Below, piece by piece: positions 39,309 to 45,750 of a DNA stretch of 45,877 nucleotides. The DNA lies in the IMG/VR virus record IMGVR_UViG_3300042988_000694, positions 1 through 45,877 of that record; one strand, given 5' to 3'. The DNA comes from a virus. Position 1 is the stretch's first letter. Each line of letters starts with the position of its first letter. Under the pieces are notes generated by a model. The model had not been told where the DNA came from. It worked only from the letters and a program-made list of their open reading frames with translations, and made no database searches. The translations under genes were made by a program, and so were the position numbers.

Positions 39309-40825
39309 GCGCGCACCCTTCGCAGCGACCGTTGCTCTTTCCGCACGCTCATCACGCGCGGGCCGGAATTCGCGTTGCCGCCGGTCAGCACATTGCCGTT
39401 CCCCAGGAACAGGACGATGTATTGCAGGCAGTCGCAGATGTCGGAATATTTGGCGAAGGCCCCGCGCTTGACCGGCGTCGGGTCGCCATCTGTCATCGTC
39501 AGGCAGTATTTCCCCGACATGCCGGCAACCAGCGTCGGGCAGCGCGTCGGGTCGATCTGGATGCGCGGCGCGCCCATCCACATATCATTCAGGATCGCCT
39601 CAACCGCCGTCACGCGGGTCTCGATATGGTTGTTCTTAACGGGGGCGGGCGTGACCTTCATGCCGTTTGCGGCGAAGACGTCGTAGGCCGTGTTCTCGTC
39701 GGTCTGGCCCTTGTCCCGGCCCTTCGGGTCGCCCGTAAACTGGCAGAGCGCGCCGGGATAATTCTGGTCGATGAACCGCTTCAGCGCTGGAGCAAAAGTC
39801 GCAGCCCCAACACCATACATGCGAAACTCAGAAAGAATATAAAGCCGATTGCCGATCTCTTGGCAGAGAAGAGCCGATGGCCGGCGTCCAAAATCAAGGC
39901 CAATAGTAAGAGGATACCCATTATTGTAAGCCAGAGAGCCTGCGCTGACATGGGTCTCCCTCCGAAACATCGGCCAGACAGGGTCGCCTTCGACGACGAA
40001 GGTGATGCGGTTCATCAGCCGCGAGTCGATCCACTGCTTCGACTTGCCGCGGCGCTTGTCCTGATAGAAGCCTTCACGCAGCCATTTCCGGTTCTCTGCG
40101 TTTGGGTTATCAAGATAATCCACAACGGTCTTGCCATCTGCCCCGAAGACTTCTAGCAGCGCGGGAGGCTGGACAAAGTAGCTCCAGTTGGCCGGCCAAT
40201 AGTGGCGCTCGTCCTCTGGGATCTCGTCTGGATACGGCACTTCTCCCGTCATCATGACGAGCCAATGGTCCTCGTTCGGGGCGTTCATGTCGGCGATCAC
40301 GCCGCACCATGTCGGGCCGCCGTCCTTGACCGCCGGATAGCGGCCGGTGCGGCTTTCGCCCTCGTCAAAGACGGCCTTCGGAATGTATTCGACCTCGTTA
40401 TACCAGACGCCCGTCAGCTCTAGCGAGCGCAGCTTGCGGACGTCGTTCTCGTCGTCGAGCGCCAGGAAGATCATCTGCAATTCTACGTCGGCCCAACGCA
40501 GGACATGCTCCATCGGGCGCCCCCAATTGAAGCGCCCATAGAGCTCCTCCGGGAACCAGTCGAGCCACGTCTTGACGGTCGTGTTCTTCAGATCCGGGTA
40601 TGAGTTGCGGACGACTGCCCATCGGGACCGCCGAATGCCGTCAATCCCAGGCGTTTGCTCGGCCGCCAGCATCGCGATCTTGTAGCAGGACGCCGACGAT
40701 GTACCGGAGCCGATCGGGCCGCGGATGATGCTGACCGGCTTGCGATCGACGAGATACTCGGCCAGCACCCGGCCATCGGGCTCATAGATCCGCCGCCCGG
40801 CTTCGTCGAGATCAATCCGCGCCAC
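39305..40825 (-). CDS. terL: Terminase large subunit
   Basis: The 506-residue packaging motor has a P-loop GPIGSGTSS (36-44), a Walker B-like segment ELTGVWYNEVEY (136-147, with acidic Glu144), and a nuclease half with TIGLDFGRRPSALL near 325-340 and a TGDPKGRDKGQ acidic cluster, which should cut concatemers. The length is close to the usual. It lies early in the late operon, four bases overlapping the small gene after it and 14 bp overlapping the one before it. The gene for the probable small subunit is far away across the circle junction. Confidence 0.88.
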   Translation of the reverse strand: MARIDLDEAGRRIYEPDGRVLAEYLVDRKPVSIIRGPIGSGTSSASCYKIAMLAAEQTPGIDGIRRSRWAVVRNSYPDLKNTTVKTWLDWFPEELYGRFNWGRPMEHVLRWADVELQMIFLALDDENDVRKLRSLELTGVWYNEVEYIPKAVFDEGESRTGRYPAVKDGGPTWCGVIADMNAPNEDHWLVMMTGEVPYPDEIPEDERHYWPANWSYFVQPPALLEVFGADGKTVVDYLDNPNAENRKWLREGFYQDKRRGKSKQWIDSRLMNRITFVVEGDPVWPMFRRETHVSAGSLAYNNGYPLTIGLDFGRRPSALLCQEIGNRLYILSEFRMYGVGAATFAPALKRFIDQNYPGALCQFTGDPKGRDKGQTDENTAYDVFAANGMKVTPAPVKNNHIETRVTAVEAILNDMWMGAPRIQIDPTRCPTLVAGMSGKYCLTMTDGDPTPVKRGAFAKYSDICDCLQYIVLFLGNGNVLTGGNANSGPRVMSVRKEQRSLRRVRA

Positions 40826-41045
40826 TCACTACCTCCAGTTTCATGGCGCGGTTGAACGCATCTACGGCGCGGCGGACGCGGTCGGACTGGTCGATATTCA
40901 GGACGATGGTGATGTCGCCGTCCTTGAACGAGCCGTCCGCCGTGTCGTGGATATAGATGCGGACGCGCCCGGCTTCGGCGAACGAAGCGGAAGTGATCTC
41001 CATTTCGCCGGAGACGCGGAAGATCGCGAGGCTGCCGTTCTGCAT
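40812..41045 (-). CDS. Hypothetical protein upstream of terminase
   Basis: The 77-residue protein reads as a beta-rich first part (LAIFRVSGEMEITSASFAEAGRVRIYIHDTA, DGDITIVLNIDQ) and a C-terminal helix (DRVRRAVDAFNRAMKLEV). It overlaps the terminase start by 14 bp and follows the coiled-coil gene by one base. No known family was recognised. Its neighbours suggest a packaging or early late-operon role. Confidence 0.55.
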   Translation of the reverse strand: MQNGSLAIFRVSGEMEITSASFAEAGRVRIYIHDTADGSFKDGDITIVLNIDQSDRVRRAVDAFNRAMKLEVVSGAD

Positions 41046-41046
41046 G

Positions 41047-41247
41047 TCAGACCTGGATGTTCATCAGTTTCTCGGTCGACTCGTGGACTTGGATGATCTC
41101 GGTCTGGAGATCCTGCACCATGGTCTCTACCTCAGACCGGCGCGACCTTAGCTTTTCAATCGCCGGCTTGCAGATGGCTTCCACCTGGTCGAGGCGATCG
41201 AGCGCGGAATAATAATTTGGTTCGTTGGAGCCAGTCTCGTCGGTCAT
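41047..41247 (-). CDS. Small coiled-coil protein
   Basis: From the ATG at 41247, the 66-residue protein has a short polar start and then two helices of coiled-coil type: YSALDRLDQVEAICKPAIEKL and RRSEVETMVQDLQTEIIQVHE. It lies between the membrane peptide and the terminase-proximal gene in the promoter-proximal part of the late operon. The longer frame upstream crosses the previous gene and is rejected. Function unknown. Confidence 0.6.
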   Translation of the reverse strand: MTDETGSNEPNYYSALDRLDQVEAICKPAIEKLRSRRSEVETMVQDLQTEIIQVHESTEKLMNIQV

Positions 41248-41254
41248 GTCAGCC

Positions 41255-41380
41255 TCACGGTAGAACGATGGAATTGGACAGGTCGATCGCCGCCAGCAGG
41301 CATAGCCCCAGGAAGCGAGCGACAAAGAAGACGACCCCCGCCAGCGCGATCATCCGAACAAAGCCGAAGGGGTCGATCAT
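41255..41380 (-). CDS. 41-residue membrane peptide
   Basis: A short frame encodes MIDPFGFVRMIALAGVVFFV and continues ARFLGLCLLAAIDLSN, that is, one or two hydrophobic stretches (about residues 9-33). The start is a few bases after the TGA of the upstream gene, so it is likely coupled. No clear ribosome-binding site of its own is seen. It belongs to the leading group of small late genes and is not similar to a named family. Confidence 0.45.
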   Translation of the reverse strand: MIDPFGFVRMIALAGVVFFVARFLGLCLLAAIDLSNSIVLP

Positions 41381-41384
41381 GGCG

Positions 41385-41690
41385 TCACATCGGCAGGTTG
41401 GCGGCGCCGTTGCCGGCTGGCATCTCGGAAAAATCGACGGTCGGCGGCATCGTCTTCCGAACGCGCTTCTTGACACCGGACTTCAGGCGGGCGCGGGCGA
41501 TGCGCGAGCCGATGGCCTCCAGCGCGTCGGCAAGTTCTGGATAACCACCATCAAGAGCTTGCTTCACGATTTCCGGGGTCAGGCCCTTGAAGATCTGAAA
41601 CGTGGTCAGGCTGTCGTGGGCGAGGGCCTCTTCCTTCGTGTCGAAAAGCTTGCCGTCGCTCGTGGCGTATTTGGTGACTGCGGAAACCAT
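41385..41690 (-). CDS. First gene of the late operon, hypothetical
   Basis: From the ATG at 41690, the 101-residue protein reads MVSAVTKYATSDGKLFDTKE, then a helical part (SLTTFQIFKGLTPEIVKQAL, EALEAIGSRIARARLKSGVKKRVRKTMPP) with a basic segment that may contact nucleic acid. GGAG lies 5 bp before the ATG. The longer frame from 41774 would run through the promoter region, so I rejected it. It is divergent from the accessory operon at 41864, with three operator-like repeats between. Some phages encode an antisense- or double-stranded-binding regulator here, but that is not shown. Confidence 0.55.
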   Translation of the reverse strand: MVSAVTKYATSDGKLFDTKEEALAHDSLTTFQIFKGLTPEIVKQALDGGYPELADALEAIGSRIARARLKSGVKKRVRKTMPPTVDFSEMPAGNGAANLPM

Positions 41691-41786
41691 AAAAACTCCA
41701 ATGTGTTGACGGCGCTGGCATCGGCGAACCCCAAGGCGGTTGCAATACCAGCGCCGTCGGTCCAGGGAGGACATCGCGAATATATA

Positions 41787-41851
41787 GGATTTTTACTCTA
41801 GCGCAAGAAGATTTTTACAGTTATGGTCACAATCCTCAGTAGGATTTTTAT
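41787..41851. promoter_or_regulatory. Divergent control region with three operator-like repeats (set 4)
   Basis: GGATTTTTAC (41787-41796), AGATTTTTAC (41809-41818) and GGATTTTTAT (41842-41851) are spaced 22 and 33 bp apart, that is two and three helical turns, so all face one side of the DNA. The region lies between the divergent late and accessory operons. On the minus strand the first repeat falls between TTGCGC and TATATT, a candidate late promoter with 16-bp spacing. The sequence is related to, but not the same as, the repeats at 5.9 kb. Confidence 0.55.
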
Positions 41852-41863
41852 ATGGAGGACGTG

Positions 41864-41962
41864 ATGATCTATCTCGCAATCGCACTCGCAGGGTTTGGCG
41901 CCGCGGCTTCTGTTTGCGTGTTGGCGGCCTGCTCGGCGGCGAAGAAAGAGCCGCGCCCCTGA
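41864..41962 (+). CDS. 32-residue membrane/lipoprotein-like peptide
   Basis: The ATG at 41864 has GGAGG 5 bp upstream; the frame gives a hydrophobic helix (MIYLAIALAGFGAAASVCVLAAC) and a short basic tail (SAAKKEPRP). The LAAC stretch fits a lipobox, so it may be a tiny lipoprotein or simply a membrane peptide. It is the first gene of the plus-strand accessory operon. The in-frame ATG at 41852 would put the ribosome-binding site inside the gene. Confidence 0.5.
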   Translation: MIYLAIALAGFGAAASVCVLAACSAAKKEPRP

Positions 41963-41988
41963 GCTACGCCCGCCCATAGGAGAGAGAC

Positions 41989-42252
41989 ATGACCGACATA
42001 CTATCCCCATCGCCATGGACAGCCGTCCAGGAGACGCGCGAGGAGAGGCTGCACGCGAGAATTGCGGGGCTTGAGGAGGCGCTGCGACCATATGTTCAAT
42101 TTGCGGACAGGGTTGAAGAAAAATACAGGAAACATGGCGGCAACCCTGACACTTTCCCAGATACTCACCCTTTTGCTGATATTCGCGCCAATGAAATCCC
42201 GACGGGAGTTTGGAGAAACGCCCGCGCCGCACTCGCAAAGGGGAAGCCATGA
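41989..42252 (+). CDS. Hypothetical accessory protein
   Basis: The 87-residue protein has a charged, helical middle (EERLHARIAGLEEALRPYVQFADRVEEKYRKH) and a C-terminal part ending in NARAALAKGKP. AGGAGAG lies about 6 bp before the ATG. Its TGA overlaps the ATG of the next gene (ATGA). A coiled-coil-like N-terminus and small size are shared with several other genes of this operon. Function unknown. Confidence 0.6.
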   Translation: MTDILSPSPWTAVQETREERLHARIAGLEEALRPYVQFADRVEEKYRKHGGNPDTFPDTHPFADIRANEIPTGVWRNARAALAKGKP

Positions 42253-42533
42253 CTGCTGAAAGATTGATGGGAGATGTAGAGGCGGCGATTGTAGACGCTT
42301 ATCAGAACAATCCACACATTTGGGTTGATACCGCAGCACGCGCCGCCGTCGCGCTCGTCATAGAGTCGTTAGCTGGAAAAATCTTCCTTCACCTAAACGA
42401 CCATCTCGTCGATATGCGTCCGAACGAGGACGATTCAATATCCGGTTTTAACGACGCATGGGGCATTGTTTCTAAGATAATCGACGAAGCCCGCTCCCTC
42501 TCTCCTGAGCATTGCGGAAAGGATGCGCCATGA
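42249..42533 (+). CDS. Hypothetical accessory protein
   Basis: From the ATG at 42249, the 94-residue protein reads MTAERLMGDVEAAIVDAYQN, with helices through AARAAVALVIESLAGKIFLHL and an acidic C-terminal part (RPNEDDSISGFNDAWGIVSKII). The start overlaps the upstream stop by 4 bp and the stop overlaps the next start by 4 bp, so the operon is tightly coupled. No motif recognised. Confidence 0.6.
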   Translation: MTAERLMGDVEAAIVDAYQNNPHIWVDTAARAAVALVIESLAGKIFLHLNDHLVDMRPNEDDSISGFNDAWGIVSKIIDEARSLSPEHCGKDAP

Positions 42534-42727
42534 AGTGTGAGACGTGCGTATTCTGGCTTGGATACGGCATAGATGGAACGTGCCGCCGATGGCCTCCAAC
42601 TGTAATTTACGCGATGACGAAAGAAAAGACCGTTTGGCCTCGGACAGCCAATTACGATTATTGTGGTGAACATAAACCAACACCTGCTCCGGCACAGGCG
42701 AGACGAAAGGACGAGAGATGCCAGTAG
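42530..42727 (+). CDS. Small Cys-rich, probable zinc-binding protein
   Basis: The 65-residue protein starts MKCETCVFWLGYGIDGTCRR and has a CGEH near residue 51, so it has two CxxC-like elements spaced as in small zinc ribbons or rubredoxin-like knuckles. It is preceded and followed by 4-10 bp overlaps. The first 50 residues hold the metal-binding pattern and the rest is a short polar tail. Function unknown; zinc binding is inferred. Confidence 0.65.
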   Translation: MKCETCVFWLGYGIDGTCRRWPPTVIYAMTKEKTVWPRTANYDYCGEHKPTPAPAQARRKDERCQ

Positions 42728-43092
42728 ATAACGGATTTGGAATTGGGCCTATGTTACCAGTCCGCGCAGCGACAGCGGAAGAAGAGGCCGTCGGTTTTCA
42801 AAAATCATGGCACGCAGAAATGCAAGAGAACGCCACCCTCCGCGCGGAAAACGAGCGGCGTCTGTCTGAGATAGAGTCGCACAAAACAACGCGCCGCATG
42901 TGGCAGGAACGAGCGGAGAGCACCATTGCAGAAAACGAGCGTCTGAAAACGGCGCTGCGGAAAAACAGGGTCGCTTTCAATGCGCTCGGCTGCGCGCTGC
43001 ACAATGACGGCTTCGTAGCGGCGAACGATTGCTGGCGCGCTATTGACGCCATAGACGCCGCCCTCAACGAGACACAGGAGGACGAGAGATGA
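42718..43092 (+). CDS. Coiled-coil accessory protein A
   Basis: The 124-residue protein has a long coiled-coil heart (about 27-82: QKSWHAEMQENATLRAENERR, then TIAENERLKTALRKNRVAF) and a C-terminal end ACWRAIDAIDAALNETQEDER-like tail. The nucleotide stretch coding for the end (43056-43080) is repeated exactly in the next gene. The start overlaps the upstream gene by 10 bp. It may work with the other coiled-coil proteins of the operon. Confidence 0.6.
   Translation: MPVDNGFGIGPMLPVRAATAEEEAVGFQKSWHAEMQENATLRAENERRLSEIESHKTTRRMWQERAESTIAENERLKTALRKNRVAFNALGCALHNDGFVAANDCWRAIDAIDAALNETQEDER
43056..43080 (+). repeat. 25-bp repeat, copy 1
   Basis: Identical to 43265-43289, offset 209 bp, each at the 3' end of a coiled-coil gene. 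It suggests duplication or recombination at gene ends. Confidence 0.75.
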
Positions 43093-43298
43093 GTGACATA
43101 GATTACGAGGTTGCGTTCGGGATAGCCGCTGGAGACTTGTCGAAGTGCGAAGCTAAACTTTCCGCCCTCCGCGCAGAAAACGAGAAGCTGAAAGCGGCGC
43201 TTCGGGAGTTGGATGACAAGCTAACACGGTCGACATCCGCTCAAGTCATGCGCAACATCATCCGCGCCGCCCTCAACGAGACACAGGAGCAGGGATGA
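43089..43298 (+). CDS. Coiled-coil accessory protein B
   Basis: The 69-residue protein has a coiled coil (about 18-45: KCEAKLSALRAENEKLKAALREL) and ends NIIRAALNETQEQG. Its coding sequence repeats parts of protein A: the RAENE(R/K) segments and the last 25 bp before the stop. The start overlaps the upstream stop by 4 bp. It is likely to be a truncated duplicate that kept the coiled coil and the tail. Confidence 0.6.
   Translation: MSDIDYEVAFGIAAGDLSKCEAKLSALRAENEKLKAALRELDDKLTRSTSAQVMRNIIRAALNETQEQG
43265..43289 (+). repeat. 25-bp repeat, copy 2
   Basis: Identical to 43056-43080. It directly precedes the shared junction GAGCAGGGATGATG, which also occurs at the next gene boundary near 43572-43585. 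Confidence 0.75.
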
Positions 43299-43585
43299 TG
43301 AGCGATGTCACAAAGGCGCTTATAAAAGCGAGGAAAGATGCGAACTGGGAAGTCGGAAGCCACCCTATGTCGGCGATGTCCGGGTTCAACCACCATGCTT
43401 ACTGGGAAGCCTTCCTCGCCTCTCTCCGCGCCTCCGGGTGGCGAGTTGTGCCGGAGGAAGCGACGGGGAAGATGTTGAGCGCGGGAGAGCACGCATGGAT
43501 GCACAGGAACCTACGGGACCCGGATAGCGCCCCAATCCGCGACTGTTATAGAGCCATGCTCGCCACATCAGAGGAGCAGGGATGA
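43295..43585 (+). CDS. Hypothetical accessory protein C
   Basis: The 96-residue protein reads MMSDVTKALIKARKDANWEVG and includes AYWEAFLASLRASGWRVVPEE and a C-terminal MLATSEEQG end. It has no coiled-coil run like its neighbours. A double ATG overlaps the upstream stop; the same GGATGATG junction recurs at the next gene. Proteins with a short W-x-x-F-x-x-x-L motif and a small size of this type occur in many phages, but I do not recognise a family. Confidence 0.6.
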   Translation: MMSDVTKALIKARKDANWEVGSHPMSAMSGFNHHAYWEAFLASLRASGWRVVPEEATGKMLSAGEHAWMHRNLRDPDSAPIRDCYRAMLATSEEQG

Positions 43586-44112
43586 TGGGACAGCATGACG
43601 AACTGATAAAGGACCTTAAGCGGTTAGCAGGGGCGCAGCATGACGACCTAGAGATAGCCGGAGATGCCGCCGCCGCCATCGAGCAACTCCAAGCCCAGCT
43701 AGCCGAGACTCGCGAGCATCTGCGCATAGAGGAGGATGAATGCGCCCGGCAATGCGCAAGAAATGAAACCCTCCAAGCCCAGCTAGCCGAAGCGCAGAAG
43801 GACGCACATCATTACAAGGTCTGTTACGAGGCTTCGACGAGAGCGTTTGGCAATCTTACCGACCGCGCCGAGGCCGCCGTGCGCTCCCGAGATGAGATTG
43901 TAGAGGCGTTCAAGTCTTTGCTTGAAGCGTGCGATAAAGGGCGAATGGTTCCGAGGCCGGGGTGTGGAGCAGGAGGGCAAACAATAGAAGCCAATATAAA
44001 AGCCTCTGTCCTCAATGGCGTTCCTGCATGGCCCGTGGAAGAGGCTCGTGACGCCCTCCGCTCTCTCATAGAGGCGGTCGCGCCCGCGAAGCAGGAAGGG
44101 GACCCGCAATGA
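43582..44112 (+). CDS. Coiled-coil accessory protein D
   Basis: The 176-residue protein has a long coiled coil (about 28-85), with a repeated QLQAQLAETREHLRI and TLQAQLAEAQKDAHH segment, and a helical C-terminal half. The two QAQLAE segments are coded by an exact 20-bp repeat (43687-43706 and 43771-43790), 84 bp (28 codons, four heptads) apart. This is the largest protein of the operon before the membrane genes. Structural or scaffolding roles are plausible but unproved. Confidence 0.6.
   Translation: MMGQHDELIKDLKRLAGAQHDDLEIAGDAAAAIEQLQAQLAETREHLRIEEDECARQCARNETLQAQLAEAQKDAHHYKVCYEASTRAFGNLTDRAEAAVRSRDEIVEAFKSLLEACDKGRMVPRPGCGAGGQTIEANIKASVLNGVPAWPVEEARDALRSLIEAVAPAKQEGDPQ
43687..43706 (+). 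repeat. 20-bp heptad repeat, copy 1
   Basis: Identical to 43771-43790 and in the same reading frame, 84 bp apart, which equals exactly four heptads of the coiled coil. Confidence 0.7.
43771..43790 (+). repeat. 20-bp heptad repeat, copy 2
   Basis: Second copy of the in-frame repeat at 43687-43706. Confidence 0.7.
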
Positions 44113-44291
44113 AATTCCATGCCGCCACTGCAATGATACTTTTCTATATATTTGTTGCGTCCTCGTTGTTTACGACAACGGACAGCGCGAAGAATGGCCT
44201 ATTCATCATCTCGCAGGTATGGCTTGCTGCGTTCTGGGTAATTCGAGCGATAGACAATAAAGATCAAGAGAAAAAAGAGGACAAGCCATGA
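44109..44291 (+). CDS. Small two-span membrane protein
   Basis: The 60-residue protein has two hydrophobic stretches (about 8-22, AMILFYIFVASSLF; about 31-46, LFIISQVWLAAFWVI) and a charged Lys/Asp/Glu tail. It overlaps the gene before it by 4 bp and the next one likewise. Holin-like size and shape; however, the operon is on the accessory side, so a superinfection or membrane-modification role is equally possible. Confidence 0.55.
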   Translation: MKFHAATAMILFYIFVASSLFTTTDSAKNGLFIISQVWLAAFWVIRAIDNKDQEKKEDKP

Positions 44292-44431
44292 TGGAATTCG
44301 TGTTTGGATACATAACGGGATTCGCGGTCTGTATGCTGCTGGATTTATTTTTATCGACGTCGCCAGAGAAGGCTAATGACAATATGAAAGCGTGGCGGGA
44401 CTTTCGGGCCATGACGCGGGGCGAGAAATGA
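44288..44431 (+). CDS. 47-residue membrane peptide
   Basis: The frame encodes MMEFVFGYITGFAVCMLLDL and then a polar, Lys/Arg/Met-rich half, so one membrane span with a cytoplasmic tail is likely. It overlaps its neighbours by 4 bp on each side. No family is recognised. Confidence 0.5.
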   Translation: MMEFVFGYITGFAVCMLLDLFLSTSPEKANDNMKAWRDFRAMTRGEK

Positions 44432-44556
44432 AGGAGGACATGAGCGACATTATCTTCATCGTAGGGGCGACGGCGCTCGTGTGCTCGTTTGTGCCGCCAG
44501 TCGTCATCAGCGGCGCATGTGGGTTGTATTTCATCGTGAGGGAATTGAGGAAATGA
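44428..44556 (+). CDS. 42-residue membrane peptide
   Basis: The frame encodes MKEDMSDIIFIVGATALVCS and then FVPPVVISGACGLYFIVREL, probably two short or one long hydrophobic segment(s). The start overlaps the upstream stop by 4 bp. A second ATG at 44440 follows an AAGGAGG that is only 2 bp away, so the first is more likely. No family is recognised. Confidence 0.5.
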   Translation: MKEDMSDIIFIVGATALVCSFVPPVVISGACGLYFIVRELRK

Positions 44557-44569
44557 GAAAGGACACGCC

Positions 44570-44893
44570 ATGCGAAGATTGATTATCGTGCTCGGGGTCG
44601 TGGTCGCTGGGCAGGCGATGGCGGGAGAGCCGCTCGGAATTCCGGTTTATCCGCAGCCAACCCTACCAAAGGGAACCCAGTGGATTGGGGAGTCCACGCC
44701 GTCAGCGTCGAACTGTATCGACCCGACCATGGACCCAAATCACGGATGCGTCGTGAAACTACCTGAATTCAAGACGAACTGGAAACTTCTTATCAGGATG
44801 AAGAATGGCGATGTAAGCCTAATCAAAGACCTGACGAAGAGTGAATGCGAACGCGCCAAATTCCGAATCGAATCCGCCGAATGCTTCGAATAA
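44570..44893 (+). CDS. Secreted protein with signal peptide
   Basis: The 107-residue protein has a signal peptide (about 1-18, MRRLIIVLGVVVAGQAMAG) and a mature part of about 89 residues with four Cys residues (NCIDPTMDPNHGC; SECERAKFRIESAEC) that could form disulfides. It is the last gene before the composition of the sequence changes at about 44.9 kb. AAAGGA lies about 8 bp upstream. Like the 2649-2888 gene, it could be a lysogenic-conversion protein. Confidence 0.6.
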   Translation: MRRLIIVLGVVVAGQAMAGEPLGIPVYPQPTLPKGTQWIGESTPSASNCIDPTMDPNHGCVVKLPEFKTNWKLLIRMKNGDVSLIKDLTKSECERAKFRIESAECFE

Positions 44894-44930
44894 CAAAAAG
44901 CCCCGCACAACCGTGAGCAGGAAAACGACA

Positions 44931-45470
44931 ATGGCCGTCCATCAACACATGTGGACCCCAGACGAAGAACAACTCGTCGCAGAATGTTACGCAACCGTCG
45001 GCGCCACCGCCCTGGCAAGCCGGCTCGACCGATCCCCCCTCTCCATCCGCCGAAAAGCCGAAGCCCTCAAAATCAAATACGACCAGGCAAACCGCCTCAA
45101 AACAACATCCGGCATCCAATGGACACCCGACATGGACGCCACTCTCATCGCCCTCTGGGACTATTGGAAGCCATACCAGATCCGCGCCAAAATGGGATGC
45201 CACAGAATTCTTGCCGGAGACATCATCGCCCGCGCCATGGAAATCGGTCTGGCGCCCCGGCCCAACACCAAACCCGGCCCCAAAGGACCGCCCCCATCAT
45301 GCCGGAACAAACTCACGAAGAAGATCATGCCGAACGGGATGATCCAAATCGCCCCAGGACATGTCACCGATGCCAACAGCTACGAGCTGATAATGCGCGC
45401 GATCGGGCAGCATACGACGCAGACCGAACCCAATGGTTCCGAATTCTGCTCAGCAAGCAGCTCGCTCTGA
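44931..45470 (+). CDS. Two-repeat Myb/SANT-like or GcrA-like DNA-binding protein
   Basis: From the ATG at 44931, the 179-residue protein shows two repeats: WTPDEEQLVAECYATVGATALASRLDRSPLSIRRKAEALKI (8-48) and WTPDMDATLIALWDYWKPYQIRAKM...DIIARAMEIGL (about 63-103), each a Trp-led helical DNA-binding unit similar to Myb/SANT domains or, less closely, to GcrA. The rest is a basic, Pro-rich tail, and the final 20 residues overlap the next gene and may not be functional. Its base composition differs from the operon before it. A transcription-control role is likely; the target is unknown. Confidence 0.6.
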   Translation: MAVHQHMWTPDEEQLVAECYATVGATALASRLDRSPLSIRRKAEALKIKYDQANRLKTTSGIQWTPDMDATLIALWDYWKPYQIRAKMGCHRILAGDIIARAMEIGLAPRPNTKPGPKGPPPSCRNKLTKKIMPNGMIQIAPGHVTDANSYELIMRAIGQHTTQTEPNGSEFCSASSSL

Positions 45471-45505
45471 TGAAGGCGCTCAACGAATTGGAGAGACGCA
45501 AATAA
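45299..45505 (+). CDS. Small CxxC protein overlapping the Myb-like gene
   Basis: In another frame from the ATG at 45299, a 68-residue protein reads MPEQTHEEDHAERDDPNRPR, then TCHRCQQLRADNARDR, and a helical end LALMKALNELERRK. It looks more coding than the end of the upstream frame that it overlaps by about 170 bp: CxxC pair, Arg/Asp/Ala-rich helices, and a stop two bases before the ATG of the next gene. Probably a small DNA- or zinc-binding protein. The overlap is unusual. Confidence 0.5.
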   Translation: MPEQTHEEDHAERDDPNRPRTCHRCQQLRADNARDRAAYDADRTQWFRILLSKQLALMKALNELERRK

Positions 45506-45507
45506 CC

Positions 45508-45738
45508 ATGCACCCGTTCGTAAAACTCATCGCCACAGAACGCCAAGCCCTAAACCGATCATTCGAATCCATCGCATTCGAATCCGGCGTCAACCGATCA
45601 ACAATCGCCGGATGGACATCCGGGCGCTTCCCCATCGGATCCGTCGCAAACGTCGAAGCCGTCCTCAATGCCCTCGGGTATGAGCTCGTCGCACGCAAAC
45701 GCGAAGACAGCCAACAATCCAACAACCCAGCCAAATAA
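45508..45738 (+). CDS. Small HTH protein, paralogue of the 4.5-kb gene
   Basis: From the ATG at 45508, the 76-residue protein reads HPFVKLIATER, then FESGVNRSTIAGWTSGRF as the helix-turn-helix, NVEAVLNALGYEL, and a short polar tail. It aligns with the product of 4487-4693 across the whole domain. Here it is the final gene of the plus-strand accessory operon, whereas the other is in the replication operon, so the phage has two related regulators in two control units. GGAGAG lies 12 bp upstream. The longer frame from 45433 overlaps the previous gene and is rejected. Confidence 0.7.
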   Translation: MHPFVKLIATERQALNRSFESIAFESGVNRSTIAGWTSGRFPIGSVANVEAVLNALGYELVARKREDSQQSNNPAK

Positions 45739-45750
45739 CCAGCGGGCCAA

